Below are positions 34,322-46,865 of a stretch of 64,000 nt of DNA, piece by piece. A program made the position numbers and the translations under genes. The notes beneath the pieces were generated by a model. It saw only the letters and a list, made by a program, of their open reading frames with translations, was not told the origin of the DNA and searched no databases. The stretch's first letter is position 1. The number at the start of each line of letters is the position of its first letter. Location of the stretch: assembly GCA_022494885.1 (NCBI GenBank), contig JAGVSM010001691.1:332637-396636 (forward strand), written 5' to 3'. This stretch comes from Micrasema longulum (Eukaryota; Arthropoda; Insecta; Trichoptera; Brachycentridae).

Positions 34322-34984
34322 GTAAGAAACAGTAACTGTACTATCCGTTATTGGAAACCAATATTTTTTTTTATTTTAAAGCACGATTACTAATAAAAAA
34401 AATGTTTTTCAGTGACGTCAGGAGTCAGCTGGGAGGAGTGGTGGACGTATGATGGAATATCGGGTAAGTTTTTTCGCATTTTAGCCATCGAGTTTAAACT
34501 GGAACAATGGCTGTTTTCAATTTATTGCATTTCACTAATAATTTGATTTATAAGATGTGGATATTTTTTAATGAAAATAAAAACATTTTTATTCTTAAAT
34601 CATTTTGAAAAGTTTGTTATGTCATTTAAAACAAACACCAATGTTTTTTTGTGCATTTTACTAGTACGTTTTAAGACATTACCTACAACTCTTTTGCAGT
34701 AGCTTCGAAGAAGTGAATTTTCCTTTTCTAGTGCAAGAATTCTACCCCTTTTTCTACTTTAGCCCCCTCCCCTTGTTTTCATCTATGTTTTAAAATTCTT
34801 CTAAATTCAGAGTATTTTTTTTTCAGCTAAACGTCACTGCTAATGAATATTGATAATGGTTTTTTATTTTATGTTACGGGCCATCAAATATTTTGGTAAC
34901 ATTCAAAAATTTATTAATTTTTTCCACTTGGTGAAAACCTAACATCGTTAATTCATAATCATCATCATTCTCCTTTCCGCAGCC
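34322..34984. other. Unassigned sequence
   Basis: Nothing recognisable seen. Confidence 0.5.
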
Positions 34985-35195
34985 AGGATGCAAAGGCACT
35001 GTATTTTTTTACAAAATCTATTTTGATCATCTGTTACATGTAAATAAGGTGATCAGTCCTACGTTTAAAGTGCTAGTCCGAGAACAATGAAATATTGCAG
35101 TAAACAACATTAAAAATCAATATTTTAAATCAAGCTTGCAAGGATCAAACTCAAGACCTAAAATTGGTATGTGAACGCGCTTAATACACAGCGAG
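34985..35195 (-). mobile_element. SINE family B, minus strand
   Basis: GGTGATCAGTCCTACG, AGTCCGAGAACAATG, GGATCAAACTCAAGACC and GTGAACGCGCTT on the plus strand are the reverse complement of family B body, B box and head. Confidence 0.6.
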
Positions 35196-35929
35196 GCAAA
35201 CTTATCTTAACTCGATTTTCTTATCCAGGATTTTTATCTGAGAGTAGCCATAAAGTCGAAAACACTTTTTCAAAGTTCTGGTTCTATTTCACACACATAA
35301 ATATATTCCTCACCTGCCTGGAAACAGGAACGTATCGTAAAGATTTTATTGTATCAACCGTTTTTTTTCATATTTTGATTCTTTATAAATAAAAAAAATA
35401 TATTAAATTTGTTTGAAGATATATAGTAAAATAAAGCAATATATTTTTAAATAACACTGTAAACCAGAATGTTGTGAATATCTGTTTATTTATTATATAC
35501 ATACAAATTTAAGTAAATAAAAAATAATCTTACTCCATAGATTAAAATACTACCTTGTACTCACTTTGGTTAATTTTTTTTGTTTTTATTCAATTTGTTA
35601 TTTTACAATTTACGTTGCACTTTTTTTACATTTAAGATAATATTCCTCACTGGCAGTCCAGTGCCGAGGGAGACATTTTATGTAATTTTGAACCATACCT
35701 TATTAAACATAATTAAATCACAATCTCAAATACATATAAAACATAATAAAATTACATAAAACTAACAAATAAAACACTATTCCTAGTTAACAAGTCGTGT
35801 TGTTTATCAATACGAGATTTTGTTTATCAATAAGAATTTTCTCGGTGGAATGATATTTCTATGAGTATATTTTATTGGAATTTAAAGTAACTTGGACTTC
35901 CAACTCTCGCTATGAAAAAATAAAATAAA
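35196..35929. other. Unassigned AT-rich sequence
   Basis: A 73-codon frame at 35,171-35,392 is unrecognised. GTTTATCAATACGAGATTTT and GTTTATCAATAAGAATTTT (35,804-35,840) are a short tandem duplication. Confidence 0.4.
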
Positions 35930-36065
35930 ATAGGTAAGCGTGGTTAAGGCTCTCAGGAGGCAACCGAAGCACATGGCCTAGCCAACCGTATCGCCTCCGC
36001 TTGACGACAGTTGTCACCGGAATTTACTGCGTCCGTTCTCTTATTACCTCATTACTCACAAAGTT
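35930..36065 (-). pseudogene. LINE family 2 fragment, minus strand
   Basis: Read on the minus strand it has GTGACAACTGTCGTCAAGCG, GGTTGGCTAGGCCATGTG and GAGAGCCTTAACCACGC. The homologous text at 51.95-52.06 kb has GTGACAACTGTTATCAAGCG and GGTTGGCTGGGCCATATA. It is the WLGH...MP..SLN.AC part of a LINE C-terminus. Confidence 0.65.
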
Positions 36066-36109
36066 TTTTTTTTTAAAAAGGAATATTTGCGTTCTTATGA
36101 TTGGCTCAA

Positions 36110-36265
36110 ATATTTAATTTTGAGGGCCATTTTCAACGAGTTGTAAAAATATCACTATTAGAAAATGGGAATCAAGTTGGGGTAGAGTAGGATTCGAACC
36201 ACGGACCTTTATTCCGTGAGTTCGAGACACTAGCCACAGGACCACAACCTGATTCAAAAAGTCAA
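36110..36265 (-). mobile_element. SINE family A, minus strand, best copy
   Basis: GGCCATTTTCAACGAGTTG, GGAATCAAGTTGGGGTAG, GGATTCGAACCACGGACC and GACACTAGCCACAGGACC form body, B box and A box in reverse. It serves as the reference for the family in this window. Confidence 0.8.
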
Positions 36266-38204
36266 ACCACCGCACACCTAAGATTCTTCTGAGACACCTA
36301 TTTTTAAACTTTGCTATTTTGGGCCCTAGTGAGGTGCCACGATTTACACCCTTAGAGGAGAATAGGTGTTACTAACATTAATTAAAATGTTCGACCACAA
36401 AGTAAGTATTTTGTTCATTAAAAAAAAGAAAAATAATAATCATGATTTACTTCCTATATTTTTAGCTATCTCTGTGAAAAAAAATTAGTCGATAAGTCGC
36501 TCCGTTGAGACGTGAGGGACACACAAATAATAAAAAAAATAGATGCTCCGTCGCCATCGACTTACAGCTTGTCCTTTTTTTGCAAAGCGATACTTGGAAG
36601 ACCGGCAATGATACAGGGTATCTTCAATCCTGAAATATACTAAAGGACAACACGGACAAATTAGCTTTCTCCCCAAAATTAGCTTTTTCCCTTTTTCCGC
36701 TGAGCTTGTTCTCGTCTTCTGACTTCAGCATTTAGGAGACTTGATTTTGAGCAACCCTTTGAGTTTGAGCTTGTGATGTTATTTTTGTTTCGTATGATTT
36801 TCGTTTGAAAGTCATTATTCGGAAAACACATTGCAAAATGCTACCACTCATCCAAAATCCTACCATAAAACCTTAACAAAAAGCAAATCTACTAACCAAT
36901 GTTTCATTCTTTATAAAGAGCGTGGCTTTATAATAATAAAACATGTTTTGTGGACCAAACTTGTATTAATAATAATGTTATAAAAGACAATTAATAAAGG
37001 AGTGACAAACGACTTTTTCTATGTTTGCACATTTGTACTAAGTACCTACTTACAGTGAAAGCATCCACCCCTTTCCCGAAACTGTTCATAAAGACTTGAG
37101 TCTTTCCTCAGTTTCGCATTTCAATATAATTTTTTTTTAAACTAATTAAGCGAAAATTTAATCTTTCTTTACAATCAAACCGCGGAAATAACAAAACAAA
37201 GAAACTTTAAAAGCTTTCATTGTACCCCTCACTGCAGTATTGTCAATTTGTTATCAATCAAATACACATGCTCAGCACAATCACTTTTTTCTAATTGCCC
37301 AGTATAACGGTGAAGGAATACAGTGTTAGTTCCAAATTGAGACCGCGGCCGCACACTCCAGATCGCGCCTCGGAAAGGAAGAAGAACGTAGTTATACAAA
37401 CAACTCAAACAACGACACAAAACCCAAATACATAATGGAAACATTTGAACAATTTACCCTATACAACATGCACTCGTGCAACAGAAGAAAAACAATACGT
37501 ATCTATACCAAATCACAAAGGAACATCAAATTATCACGACACCACTGGCAAAATCTTTACACAGATTCTAACATGATTCCCTGTCGAACTCGGGCGAAAT
37601 TACTTCTCTTCATAATACTGAATTCCTATTTCATAGTATACAGTACAACAAATAAATCAAGTCAATTTTTAAAACCATTGATTATAAAGTTATTATTTGA
37701 CATCCCACCTTACCGCCTACTCATTTTCAAATAATGTTGCACATTGTTGATATATTATATTTATTTGTGTCATTCATTTTTTTTTGGGTTTGGGATAAAA
37801 AAATAAGTACTCCTTTTTTTTCTCACATCTTCGGCTATCGCCATACAAAAAAATATGTCAATAGATCGATCCGTTGAGACGTGAAGGAAACACGAACAAA
37901 AAAACACACTTTCGCATTTATAATATCATTGGAGCCGTTGGCGTTGGTTTTGCTTGAGTAAGCTGCGTTAATTTTTCGTTCCCGTAACAGAAAACAATAA
38001 AATATTTATATGCGTCACTCGCAGGTCACCGTGTGGTGGTGGGACATTCCTCTGCGATAGCCACTGCATGACGTCACACCCTCCATATTTCACCTGAGCA
38101 GTGTAGACCATAAGCACTAAATTATACCAACTCGGTGTCCCGAAATTCGGAAGCAACTAATCAAATGAATTCATTTTTTGATTTTCACCACCATAAAAAT
38201 ATTG
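36266..38204. other. Mostly unassigned; family D terminus at 36,375-36,412
   Basis: TTAAAATGTTCGACCACAAA followed by GTAAGT matches the family D 3' terminus. A richer patch at 37,320-37,400 (GAGACCGCGGCCGC) and overlapping frames at 37,229-37,734 are unrecognised. Confidence 0.4.
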
Positions 38205-38265
38205 ACTTTCTCCAAATCTTTGTAGATAAAAATTGGATTTAAATAGCTAAGGAGTTTATTAATAT
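38205..38265 (+). mobile_element. Foldback family FB, outer-arm fragment
   Basis: CCAAATCTTTGTAGATAAAA, ATTGGATTTAAATAGC and AAGGAGTTTATTA resemble the outermost arm text at 14.38 kb. Weak. Confidence 0.35.
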
Positions 38266-39984
38266 TCCCTTTATAAGAAGACCTCCATCTGCTTTTCAAA
38301 AGTTCATAAATACTCGTATCGTTGCTTTATTCGTTGCGTTATCGTTGCGTTTTTTTCTGCAAAAGATAGCATTAATTTCGGATGTGTTCATAATTTTAAC
38401 ACCTTTTACATTGTTTCAAATCATCTCAATACATTGCATTACGTATCAATGTGCTTTAAAATTGCGTTTTTTCGTTTTTTTTACGCATTCTTTGGTTTTT
38501 AATGCATCAAATAAGCACGAACGTTAATATCAAGCACGTTTATATCCACCATATTTGGCAATATTTTGTAAATTTTAAGATCAAATATTTAATACTATTC
38601 TACATACATTTTTTATTATCTTTTGTGCAGGGCCCGTATTTCAACGAAAAACTATCATTTATCTACAAAGTAAAAATGATGTTTTTTTTTAAATACGAAA
38701 ACAATTTTTTCAAAACATGTTCAATACCGGCTACCGATGAAGACACTTTAAACATTTCAATGAATACACATTTTCATACAGAAATATTGATTTTACTTTA
38801 CGTTGTCTCGATATTTACCGATTATGACAGCGTTTGTAATCGAAGCCCTGTTCACACTATTCGTACATAAGGCCAACAAGCAAAAATTATTATAATGGGT
38901 AATGCTTGGAATACGGCCCATTTCACACGTATCGTACATTTATTTTACAATTTATTTTTTTGTATCGATAATACTTTTTTTAATATATAAATAGAACCTA
39001 GGCTACCAACATTTTGATCCCATACTAAGCAAAAAAAAAAAATATTTTTTGATATGGTATTCACTTCGTTTTCTTTATGTGTACATTCGCCACGTCATAT
39101 ATTTTTTTTGCAGAATACGGGGCGGCTTCTCAGATTAAAATCCTGCAAATTAAAATCGAATGGAGATTAGTCGGCCCATGATTATATTGTTTGCCTGACA
39201 TGAAATAAATGAAGATTGTAGTAGAATGATTCCCTATTATATATTTTTTCGATTTTTATCAGTGTCCACGCGGATGAAGAATACAGTACTGAGTGTAAAA
39301 TAAAACAAAAATCCTCGACAAGTGTTTTCGACTCAATGGCTCTTCTCAGGTAAAAATCCTGAATAAGGTAATCAAGTGGAGATATATCAGTATTGTCGTG
39401 TAATAGTTCGTGCAATGAGGAATTCCACTGTTTTCTATTTTTTTTTTCTATTAGCGTTCTATTTAACTAAGCAAAAATATAAATATACATTTTTTTTTGT
39501 GCGTTATTTACAAAGATATGATTTTTTAAAGTTACACTTATCAAATACCGCGCCAAATGACTGTAATCAGTATATAACTTTTCAGTAGTGACGTCATAAG
39601 CGGTTGGCGTTCTTACTTTCACTGACCGCGGTAAGTTGTATTTCTCCAGCCAATAACAAAACTGACAAGAATCTATAGAATATTGCTTTGATTACTTCAT
39701 TTAGTTGATCGTAATTTGCTCATTTATATGTTATGGTTGTTTTTACGAACGTTTCGATTTAGAAAAACAAAGAAAGTTGACATAATCTCTGGTTAAAAAA
39801 AGAGTACATTGAAAATTATACACTTTTTCTATGGTCAAAACGTTCCTTACAAGATGCGGGGGCTTTAAAGCGGAAACCGGAAATACCACACGTAGATATA
39901 AGGAGTGACGTCATTATTTACAATTTTAAAATGAATACTATTTTAAACATTTTTTATTTATTTTTGTGTTCGTTTTTGAAATAT
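38266..39984. other. Unassigned AT-rich sequence
   Basis: A 122-codon frame at 38,502-38,870 is rich in F, I, K and Y as expected from AT-rich non-coding DNA. No domain is recognised and I do not call it a gene. Confidence 0.4.
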
Positions 39985-40225
39985 TTCATCCTACTCCAAA
40001 ATTTTTAAATATTCACGTGTACACGAAAACATTTTTTAAATTTAATTTCGGGTTGGGCTGGAATTCCTCATTGCCTATTATTCTCGAAGTCCTGGGTTTA
40101 ATTCTTGGCACGAAGGACGTTAAATATGGATATATATTTTTTAATTTTGTTACCAACTGCAATATATCATTGTTCTCAGACTGACGCACGAAGCGTAAAA
40201 CTGATCACCTTACCTTTATGTTTGA
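39985..40225 (+). mobile_element. SINE family B, plus strand
   Basis: Head remnant with CTGGGTTTAATTCTTGGC (B box), then body CAGACTGACGCACGAAGCG, TAAAACTGATCACCTTACC and TTTATGTTTGAG. Confidence 0.6.
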
Positions 40226-41639
40226 GTTGATCCAATTTTATTTATTAATAAAAAATATATTGTCACCGCAATTGGAAAGGGGGTTGGAATGAATGAATGA
40301 AATGAAATATTGATATGTGATACATATTTTTTTGACGCATACTACAATTTTTCATGAAAAATAGTATTTTTTAACATTTTATCTAAATACGCCAGAATAA
40401 AAAGCAATATTGAATGCGTCTAATGATCACTAGACTTACTTTTTTTAACTACAATTCCTATTTTTAGGAGCCCATCGAAGCACTCCTTCAGATTTCAAAA
40501 TGGCATATCATGTTTTCTTATCTTTCAACATATTGTATAGAATATAATTAATAAAATACATTGTTTTTTTACAAATTGTATTTATTTCAATGTTTTTCTA
40601 GTTTTAGAAGGCTCAGTTTCTTCCATTTACTGTGTAATAAAAAAAAACGTTAAGAAAAGTGTTTGTTTCTATTTATAATAACACTTGTAGATTCATCTTT
40701 CAAGGCATCGAATTAAAATCGTGTAGTCTAAATACAGAGTGCTTTAATTAAAATATGTATTAATGTAATTCCACATTTTTTTCCGATTCAATCAATAATT
40801 AAAGGTTGTATCTTGCCAATTTTCTCTTTTTTATGTTAAATTTTCACGGTGTGTAATGGGCCTTACTTATATTTTCACGGTCATTAAATTGCAAATTTCT
40901 GAAGAAAAATTCAATGTGTACGAAACCTTTCGTGATTTTTAATTTTATATGTTTTTTTCTTATAAATCCAAAATATTAAGGGTTGTGTGTCACCATATAG
41001 CGTGTAGAAGGTCGGTACGGGGTACAGGGTACAACAGGGCACAGCCAACAGCAGGTGCGGATAGCAGATTTAGTGCCGCCCACAACGCCAGCGCCACGGG
41101 GAGCCTGCTCCGGGAAGGGCTGTTGACAATAAGGAAGGCAATGCCACCAAATTTCCCGCCGAATAAATAATCACAATATCACCAATTAATTCTCCTTGAC
41201 AGCGAGCAAACTTCAAGCGAGAGTTAGGTCCAAGAAAGAGTTAGAAGTTTTACGATATATCCCTTTTTTTATTTTTTAACAATTTTAAGCTTATATTATT
41301 CCTATGTCGAATTGTAATTTACACGCTTATTGGTATTTAATATTTATTTTATTTTATTTTTTATGGTTCACAAACAATAAACAAAACAAACGAGATTGGT
41401 ATAGTAATGACAATTCGTTATATTTAGATATTGTTCATCAATTATTTATTGAACACTTTATATACATATACAATATATAAACATATAAGGGCTGGCATAT
41501 TTGCTTAAGGCAATTTCTTTAAACTCCCCAAACCGTTCAGTTTGAGAAAATTACAAGTATATCGACATATTGAATTTTACGATATTATACGAAATTATAA
41601 ACAAAAATTAACTTTATTTTTATTTTTAATTACACTACT
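40226..41639. other. Unassigned; GC-richer patch at 40,985-41,170
   Basis: The patch contains GGTCGGTACGGGGTACAGGG and GCCACGGGGAGCCTGC inside a 73-codon frame that ends at 41,170. Composition differs sharply from the AT-rich flanks. Not recognised as protein; it could be an exon or an old transposon piece. Confidence 0.35.
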
Positions 41640-42110
41640 ATGAAGAGAAGAGAGGGGATGGGAAGGAAAGTAGATGGATATGATACATAAATGAACAACA
41701 TTCATATTTATATAGTGATATTTCAATCTTTACTTAAAAGTCAATAAAGAAGAGGCGTCTCTAACATTAGTGGATAGATTATTCCACAGTCGAGAAGCTA
41801 CTACCGTGAAAGAGGAGGCAAGAAAGTTAGAGCGATGAAAAGGTATTTAAAGGGTTCTCTAGGTACTAGAGCAAAGATATAGTCCGTGTTGTGATAGAGG
41901 TTAGAAGAGCTCTCTCAGATGGACAGGCGATGTGGGATTGTTGAAAATATTGCGAAGAAGAGATAGAATGTGAATATTTCTTCTATGCCTGATACTGAGC
42001 CAGTTAAGTTGCGGGTGATATTTGGTTATGTGGTCGAATTTGAGAAGATCAAAGACATAACGTTTACGAACATTCTGCAATCGCATACGCAAACCAGTTC
42101 AAAAAAGTTA
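41640..42110 (-). pseudogene. CR1/Daphne-like LINE C-terminal fragment, minus strand
   Basis: On the minus strand, from about 42,110, the frame reads YVFDLLKFDHIT, then LNWLSIRHRRNIHILSLL and a degenerate SFT.VASRLWNNLS segment, ending in a SS-LTFK-type tail. The order (D-HIT, LHWLPI-RR, ASRLWNNLP, SS...FK..L) is the standard C-terminal region of CR1-group LINEs. Several stops and frame shifts break it, and the endonuclease and palm are absent. The tail CTTTCCTTCCCATCCCCTC is at the 3' end. Confidence 0.65.
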
Positions 42111-42639
42111 TATTATTAGTTATAGTAATTGACTAGCTTAATTAAATTCAATTAATTTTATGAAAGTTTTTACAATAAAGACCAGGTCATAACAAATTAT
42201 TTTTCTTTGCCAACATAAGGAACTATTTATTTATTTACTTAAAAGCAATTTATTACACATTATTCGATACATAAGTCCCAACTTCATGGGACTAAAAGTC
42301 CTGTGTTAATTTGGGACGAGTAATTAGTTGACACAGCACATGAGTTTATCATCGCAAATATAATACAGGATCAGAAACAGAATAAAAATAAAAACATTAA
42401 AAAAACTAATATATTGCATATCAATATGGTAAACAGTAAACCCAAACATTTGGAAAAAAGTCAAGAAATTTTTTACTCAAATTCCTCCTCTTTCTAATAA
42501 TTATATATGCTCAACAAACTTTAAAATGCAGTAAAATGCGCTATATAGGTTGGAAAATAAAATGTAGTGTACGATTTCAATCGTAATATATATTTTAAAA
42601 ACACACACATAATGCGCCAAAAAAATTAACGTAGCGTAA
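42111..42639. other. Unassigned AT-rich sequence
   Basis: Nothing recognisable seen. Confidence 0.5.
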
Positions 42640-43035
42640 TAATTGCTAATGAAAATATGCCGATAGAAGCCAACCTAGCAGTGCACAACGGAGTTTTAGT
42701 CCCAACACCTATGTATGGAAGTAAAACATGGACCTGGACGATTAAGAAAGTCGTTGAGATGGTTTAGTCATGTAGAACGAACGGATGACGAAATAATGGT
42801 AAAATATATATATATATATTTACATTGAGAGAGTGAACGTAGAACGACCAAGAAAGACGTGGCATAATCAGATAAACCTAAATGTTAAAGCTGGTCATGT
42901 CAAAAGCTGACAGTACCAAAGAGCATGTATGACAAGATGTATGAATGTGGACGAAGATATGAACGCATGTCAGGATAGACGTGTATGGCAGTCCATCCTC
43001 TCTGCCTACTCCTTAGGAAAAATGGCGTAATGGTA
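42640..43035 (+). pseudogene. RTE-like LINE family 1, internally deleted C-terminus
   Basis: Encodes ANLAVHNGVLVPTPMYGS and, after a deletion of the region that links RT to the WFGHVER segment, ERPRKTWHNQINL, CMTRCMNVDED and VWQSILSAY, as in the 47.9-49.5 kb LINE. A (TA)n expansion (42,807-42,822) lies inside the former coding sequence. It ends with the GGCGTAATGG terminus. Dead copy. Confidence 0.75.
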
Positions 43036-43364
43036 GTAGAAAAAGTACATATTTAAACCAATTGATCAATTTTCTTTGATATCTTCAATCTGATACCCTT
43101 GAACAGTATTGTGTAAAATTTAATCCAAGAATTCTATCTCTCTTCTTATTCTTATCCACAGCCGCTTCTTATTGGAGTATTTTGACATTACCAGTTGCCT
43201 CCAAGAGGCACTATTTTTATTATTATTATTATTATTTTAGTATTTTTTTATTTTTTTTTACTTGGCGAAAAGTTTTTTGAAACAGAAAAAATAAAACATT
43301 ATTTTTAATTAATTTTCACACAAAGTTTGTCTCAATTTTTTCGGTTTGGTTTTATTAATTTAGA
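43036..43364. other. Unassigned; (TTA)n at about 43,215
   Basis: AT-rich with a short ATT trinucleotide run. Nothing else seen. Confidence 0.5.
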
Positions 43365-43487
43365 TATTGCCGTAAATCATTTTCAGAAACCATTTTATTC
43401 AAGACTGCCAAAGTGAAAGGCATGCAAATTAAAATCAAACGAAGTAACATGAAAAAATGGTTTCTGAAAATGATTTACGGCAATATT
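43365..43487. repeat. 33-bp inverted repeat with 57-nt spacer
   Basis: ATATTGCCGTAAATCATTTT and the next bases to 43,397 are mirrored exactly at 43,455-43,487. Probably a small MITE or foldback. The target duplication is not clear. Confidence 0.8.
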
Positions 43488-44790
43488 AAAATAATATTAC
43501 AAACAAAAAAACAATATTACAAACTTTCTTCAACAATATTTTTTTTTTGCCATTTAAAAAAAAAAAAAAACATCTTATAGTCAATCGAAAATCATGTAAA
43601 GGGGGACTAGATTAATTACCATATATGCTCTCTGTAGCTGCAAGACTTAATTTTTTTAATAAGTGTATGTACATTATAAAAATATATACTAAAGCATACA
43701 TAATATGAAAAAAAAATGGCATTAATATGGCAGTCTTGAGATGATTTAAACAAAAATAGCGCCATATTACGTAAAAATGATGATCTTATAACTATTTTTT
43801 TATCAATATTCAAAACCTCCGTAATAAATAAGTTATTAAACAATAATGAATTAATATTGTTTATTTTTATAATATTCTAATCAAGGAAGTATATTTTTTT
43901 CGAGCGCCTTTGTATCGGAAAAATCAAAAGTTACTAGTTCACTAAGAAAGCATGATTTTCTAAAGCGAATAAAATTCAGTTTCAAGTTAAAAATAATCCA
44001 TTGCTCGTGTCTCGTATTGATTCTGATTATAAATGCATTTTTTTATGAAAATACAGAGTTACGTCCCTAGTACAGGTGAGAGACTGCAACGAATTCGCGA
44101 TCTGTAGTTTTGATTTATTATGTATAATATCAGTACGTGGTTTGAGCGGTAAGATAGGACGCTAGCGTGGCATAGTAATGAGGTAGAACCTGTATTACCC
44201 GACAGGTCCGCACAGACTCGCTACGGGTGTAGCGGCATTCCCGAATATTCCCGGACATTACCGTGCACTCCCGATTCCAGAACCCGACGCCACTTGTTCG
44301 GGGTCACCGCACCAGACTGAAAACTCGTGCCATTCTTTTACTTTTCTCCAATTTCCATGTTGTGTGCTTGTATCACTACTTTACATCTTTAACTGCGAGA
44401 TTTTTCATTTTTACACTTTAACCTTAACCCTTTCGGTACCCAAAACTAACGCTAATCGAAACAAATAAATATTGGAATTGAATGTTTCGTTACGTGTGAA
44501 TTTATTTCGCTTCTTTCAATAAATAAAAGATTCGCGTAAAAGCCAATTTTATATCCAACATTTCATTTTTAGACCCAAAACGGAGAACATTCTATGAGCA
44601 ATAAACGTATCCCTATTTTTACAGAATCATGATATTCAAAATAAAAATCATTGTTTTAATTTAAATGTTTGTCAAGCAGTTTTTTTTTCTTTTTTTAAAA
44701 AAAAAGTCTTTATTCAATCAAATACACACATTATTACAATATTAAAACATTACAAAAAGAAAATTAAGTAATAAAACATATTTTGTCCCG
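43488..44790. other. Unassigned; GC-richer island at 44,080-44,340
   Basis: The island has GACAGGTCCGCACAGACTCG, GGTGTAGCGGCATTCCCG and repeated CATTCCCG/TATTCCCGG/CTCCCG units. A splice-donor-like ACAG|GTGAGAG occurs at its left edge (about 44,074). No protein recognised. Confidence 0.35.
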
Positions 44791-44853
44791 ATAAACTATT
44801 AAATAATAATCAAATAAATAAAACATTTATTTGATTATTATTTAATAGTTTAT
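44791..44853. repeat. 29-bp perfect AT-rich inverted repeat
   Basis: Arms 44,791-44,819 and 44,825-44,853, loop AAAAC. It stands about 80 bp upstream of the hammerhead remnant at 44,933 and may be part of the same element. Confidence 0.85.
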
Positions 44854-44932
44854 GATTTATTGGGTCCACGTTTAGTATTTAGTAAACATGATAGAAATAA
44901 ATTAAAAAGGAATCAATTCATTAGTTACGTAA

Positions 44933-44972
44933 ACCTTGACAAAGAAGCTTGTTTGCTTTGAAACCGGTCGGT
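44933..44972 (+). ncRNA. Decayed hammerhead ribozyme motif
   Basis: Stem I ACC/GGT. Core reads TTGACAA where CUGANGA is needed (two changes). Stem II AAGC/GCTT around TTGTTT. GAAA (44,960-44,963), then CCGGTC, whose ACCGGT is self-complementary. Likely inactive. Confidence 0.45.
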
Positions 44973-45060
44973 GAAAAATAAAAATTAGTGGTTAAAAACA
45001 AAGTTGTTTTATTTATTTTATTATAATGAATAACCACAAAGTAAGTGCTTCAAATATAAA
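44933..45060 (+). mobile_element. Hammerhead-bearing element end
   Basis: A hammerhead-like unit (44,933-44,972) is followed by GTGGTTAAAAACAAAGTTG, TTTTATTATAATGAATAACC and the terminus ACCACAAAGTAAGTGC. It is the plus-strand equivalent of the inverted arms at 29.13-29.28 kb. Non-coding. Confidence 0.6.
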
Positions 45061-46629
45061 CTTTATATTAAATAATAGTTTGTCATCGGATGCTCAAAGA
45101 TTAGTTTTAATTAAGAATCAAATAAAAGAGTACAGACATTATACTGTATACACATAAAATTATGAACATATATTATTTTGTTTTCGATGCTTTGAAAAAT
45201 AAAAAATATTTTTCAGGAGATAGAAAAGAAAAAAAACATTAAAAAAAAAGATAAAATAGTTTAAAATATTTTTTTTCAAAGTAGGAAAATAAAGAAAAAT
45301 AAAACAATTAAAATTAAAGAATAGCCATTTACTTGAATATATTTTAAACATAGAAAAATTATAAATATACGCATCATTATAATCCGATTTAAAATAGAAG
45401 AAACTTTGAATGACCTAAATAAAATAAAAAAGTATTTTTCAGACGATAAGACTCACTTTTGTGCTCTAAAAATTCAACCGAAAATTGAAGTGCGTTTTAA
45501 AGTCCAATGCATTTTAAATACATAGAATATCTATTGTCAGTGATTAGCTCGTTAATGTAAAAAAATATATAAAGTTGATTTTCTAGGAACAAACTTTTCA
45601 GGTGTTTTTTTGGTAATTAATAGCCATGAGCGTGGTGCTTACACCCGCACCCGTTAAAATAAAATTATTCGATCAAAACAATTTGTTTTATAACGAGAAT
45701 TTTCGATACATTATAACATTGTTAGTAATATTAATTTCGTGTGGAGAACCACACAGTGCAGCGAGAGGGTTTAGAGTCGTAATTCATACTACCACTTGAT
45801 GATGTCATGTTCTGATTAGTATGAAAACAGCGATTTAAATATTTTTGTTATGATTATGATCAAACAATACTGAAATTACACCTAATTAATAAAAGCTGCA
45901 CCAGCAATCTCCATACAATCTTTAGACTGTAATATTTCTTATCCAAAGTCCACATCGTTTAAAATATTAGATTATGTACTTTAGTTAAGTTATGATTTAC
46001 GGGTTTAATGAATAACATCAAACTTAATTTGTTTATGTTAATATATGTAAGTATATACTTTAAATATTCCGAATATTTATTTTTAAATTAAAACGATGAT
46101 TTTTGAAATACAAACATGCCTTACCAATTATTTGGATCATTATCAGGAAATAAAAATAATGGAGATGTTATATTAAAAAATTAAAAAGTGCGCTGCAGGA
46201 GTTTAATTGTCCAAGCAGTTAACTTTTTTAGACATGTTTATATAAGTTCTGAAAGTGATTTCAAATCGCTGTATTATTTCAAAAGCAATAAAAAAGAGAT
46301 CTCAGAATAAATTTTACGTTTTCTTTAAGAACATAGCTAAAATTTAATGGTTGATCCAGCTACCTGGATTTCTGCATATCCGGATAACGTCTGGCGCTCA
46401 TTTATCCAGATAATTGGAATTTAACAGTATGCATTTCACAATTTCAACAGTCATTTTAATTCAGTGATTGAAAATAATCACAAACAATCTTAATATATAC
46501 GAGAAAAATATTGACAGCTATTTTTTCTTCATATTTATATTTGCTTTCAGGCGGATGAAGATACGACTGTGTGTGAAATAAAACTAGTGCTTTTAACTCG
46601 ATTCGTAAATAAAAAAATAAAATCATGTA
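45061..46629. other. Unassigned AT-rich sequence
   Basis: No gene or named repeat seen. Confidence 0.5.
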
Positions 46630-46865
46630 GAGAAAAGATGCTTGTGATCTAGTGATTGGCGTGTTCGACTGTCATGTTTGAGGTCCAGGGTTCGTTTTCT
46701 GAGAGGGTAAAAATGAAATATTTGTTTGTCTGAATTATTTTGCTATCCCTAAACTTGATAACAACTAAGTTTATGTAACAGATAATCGAGGTATGCCGCA
46801 TTTGGCATTGTAATGTAGTGCCCTATGTACCATCGGGTGCAAAGAGGGGTATATTTTTTTTGTTG
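46630..46865 (+). mobile_element. SINE family B, plus strand
   Basis: Head: GATCTAGTGATTGGCGTG and GTCCAGGGTTCGTTTTC. Body: TTTATGTAACAGATAATCG, GGCATTGTAATGTAGTGCCC, TATGTACCATCGGGTGCAAA. The most complete family B copy. Confidence 0.7.

Noticed and set aside
38502..38870. 122-codon plus-strand frame as a host gene
   Set aside because: Composition (F, I, K, Y-rich) is that of AT-rich non-coding DNA and no domain or conserved motif is visible.
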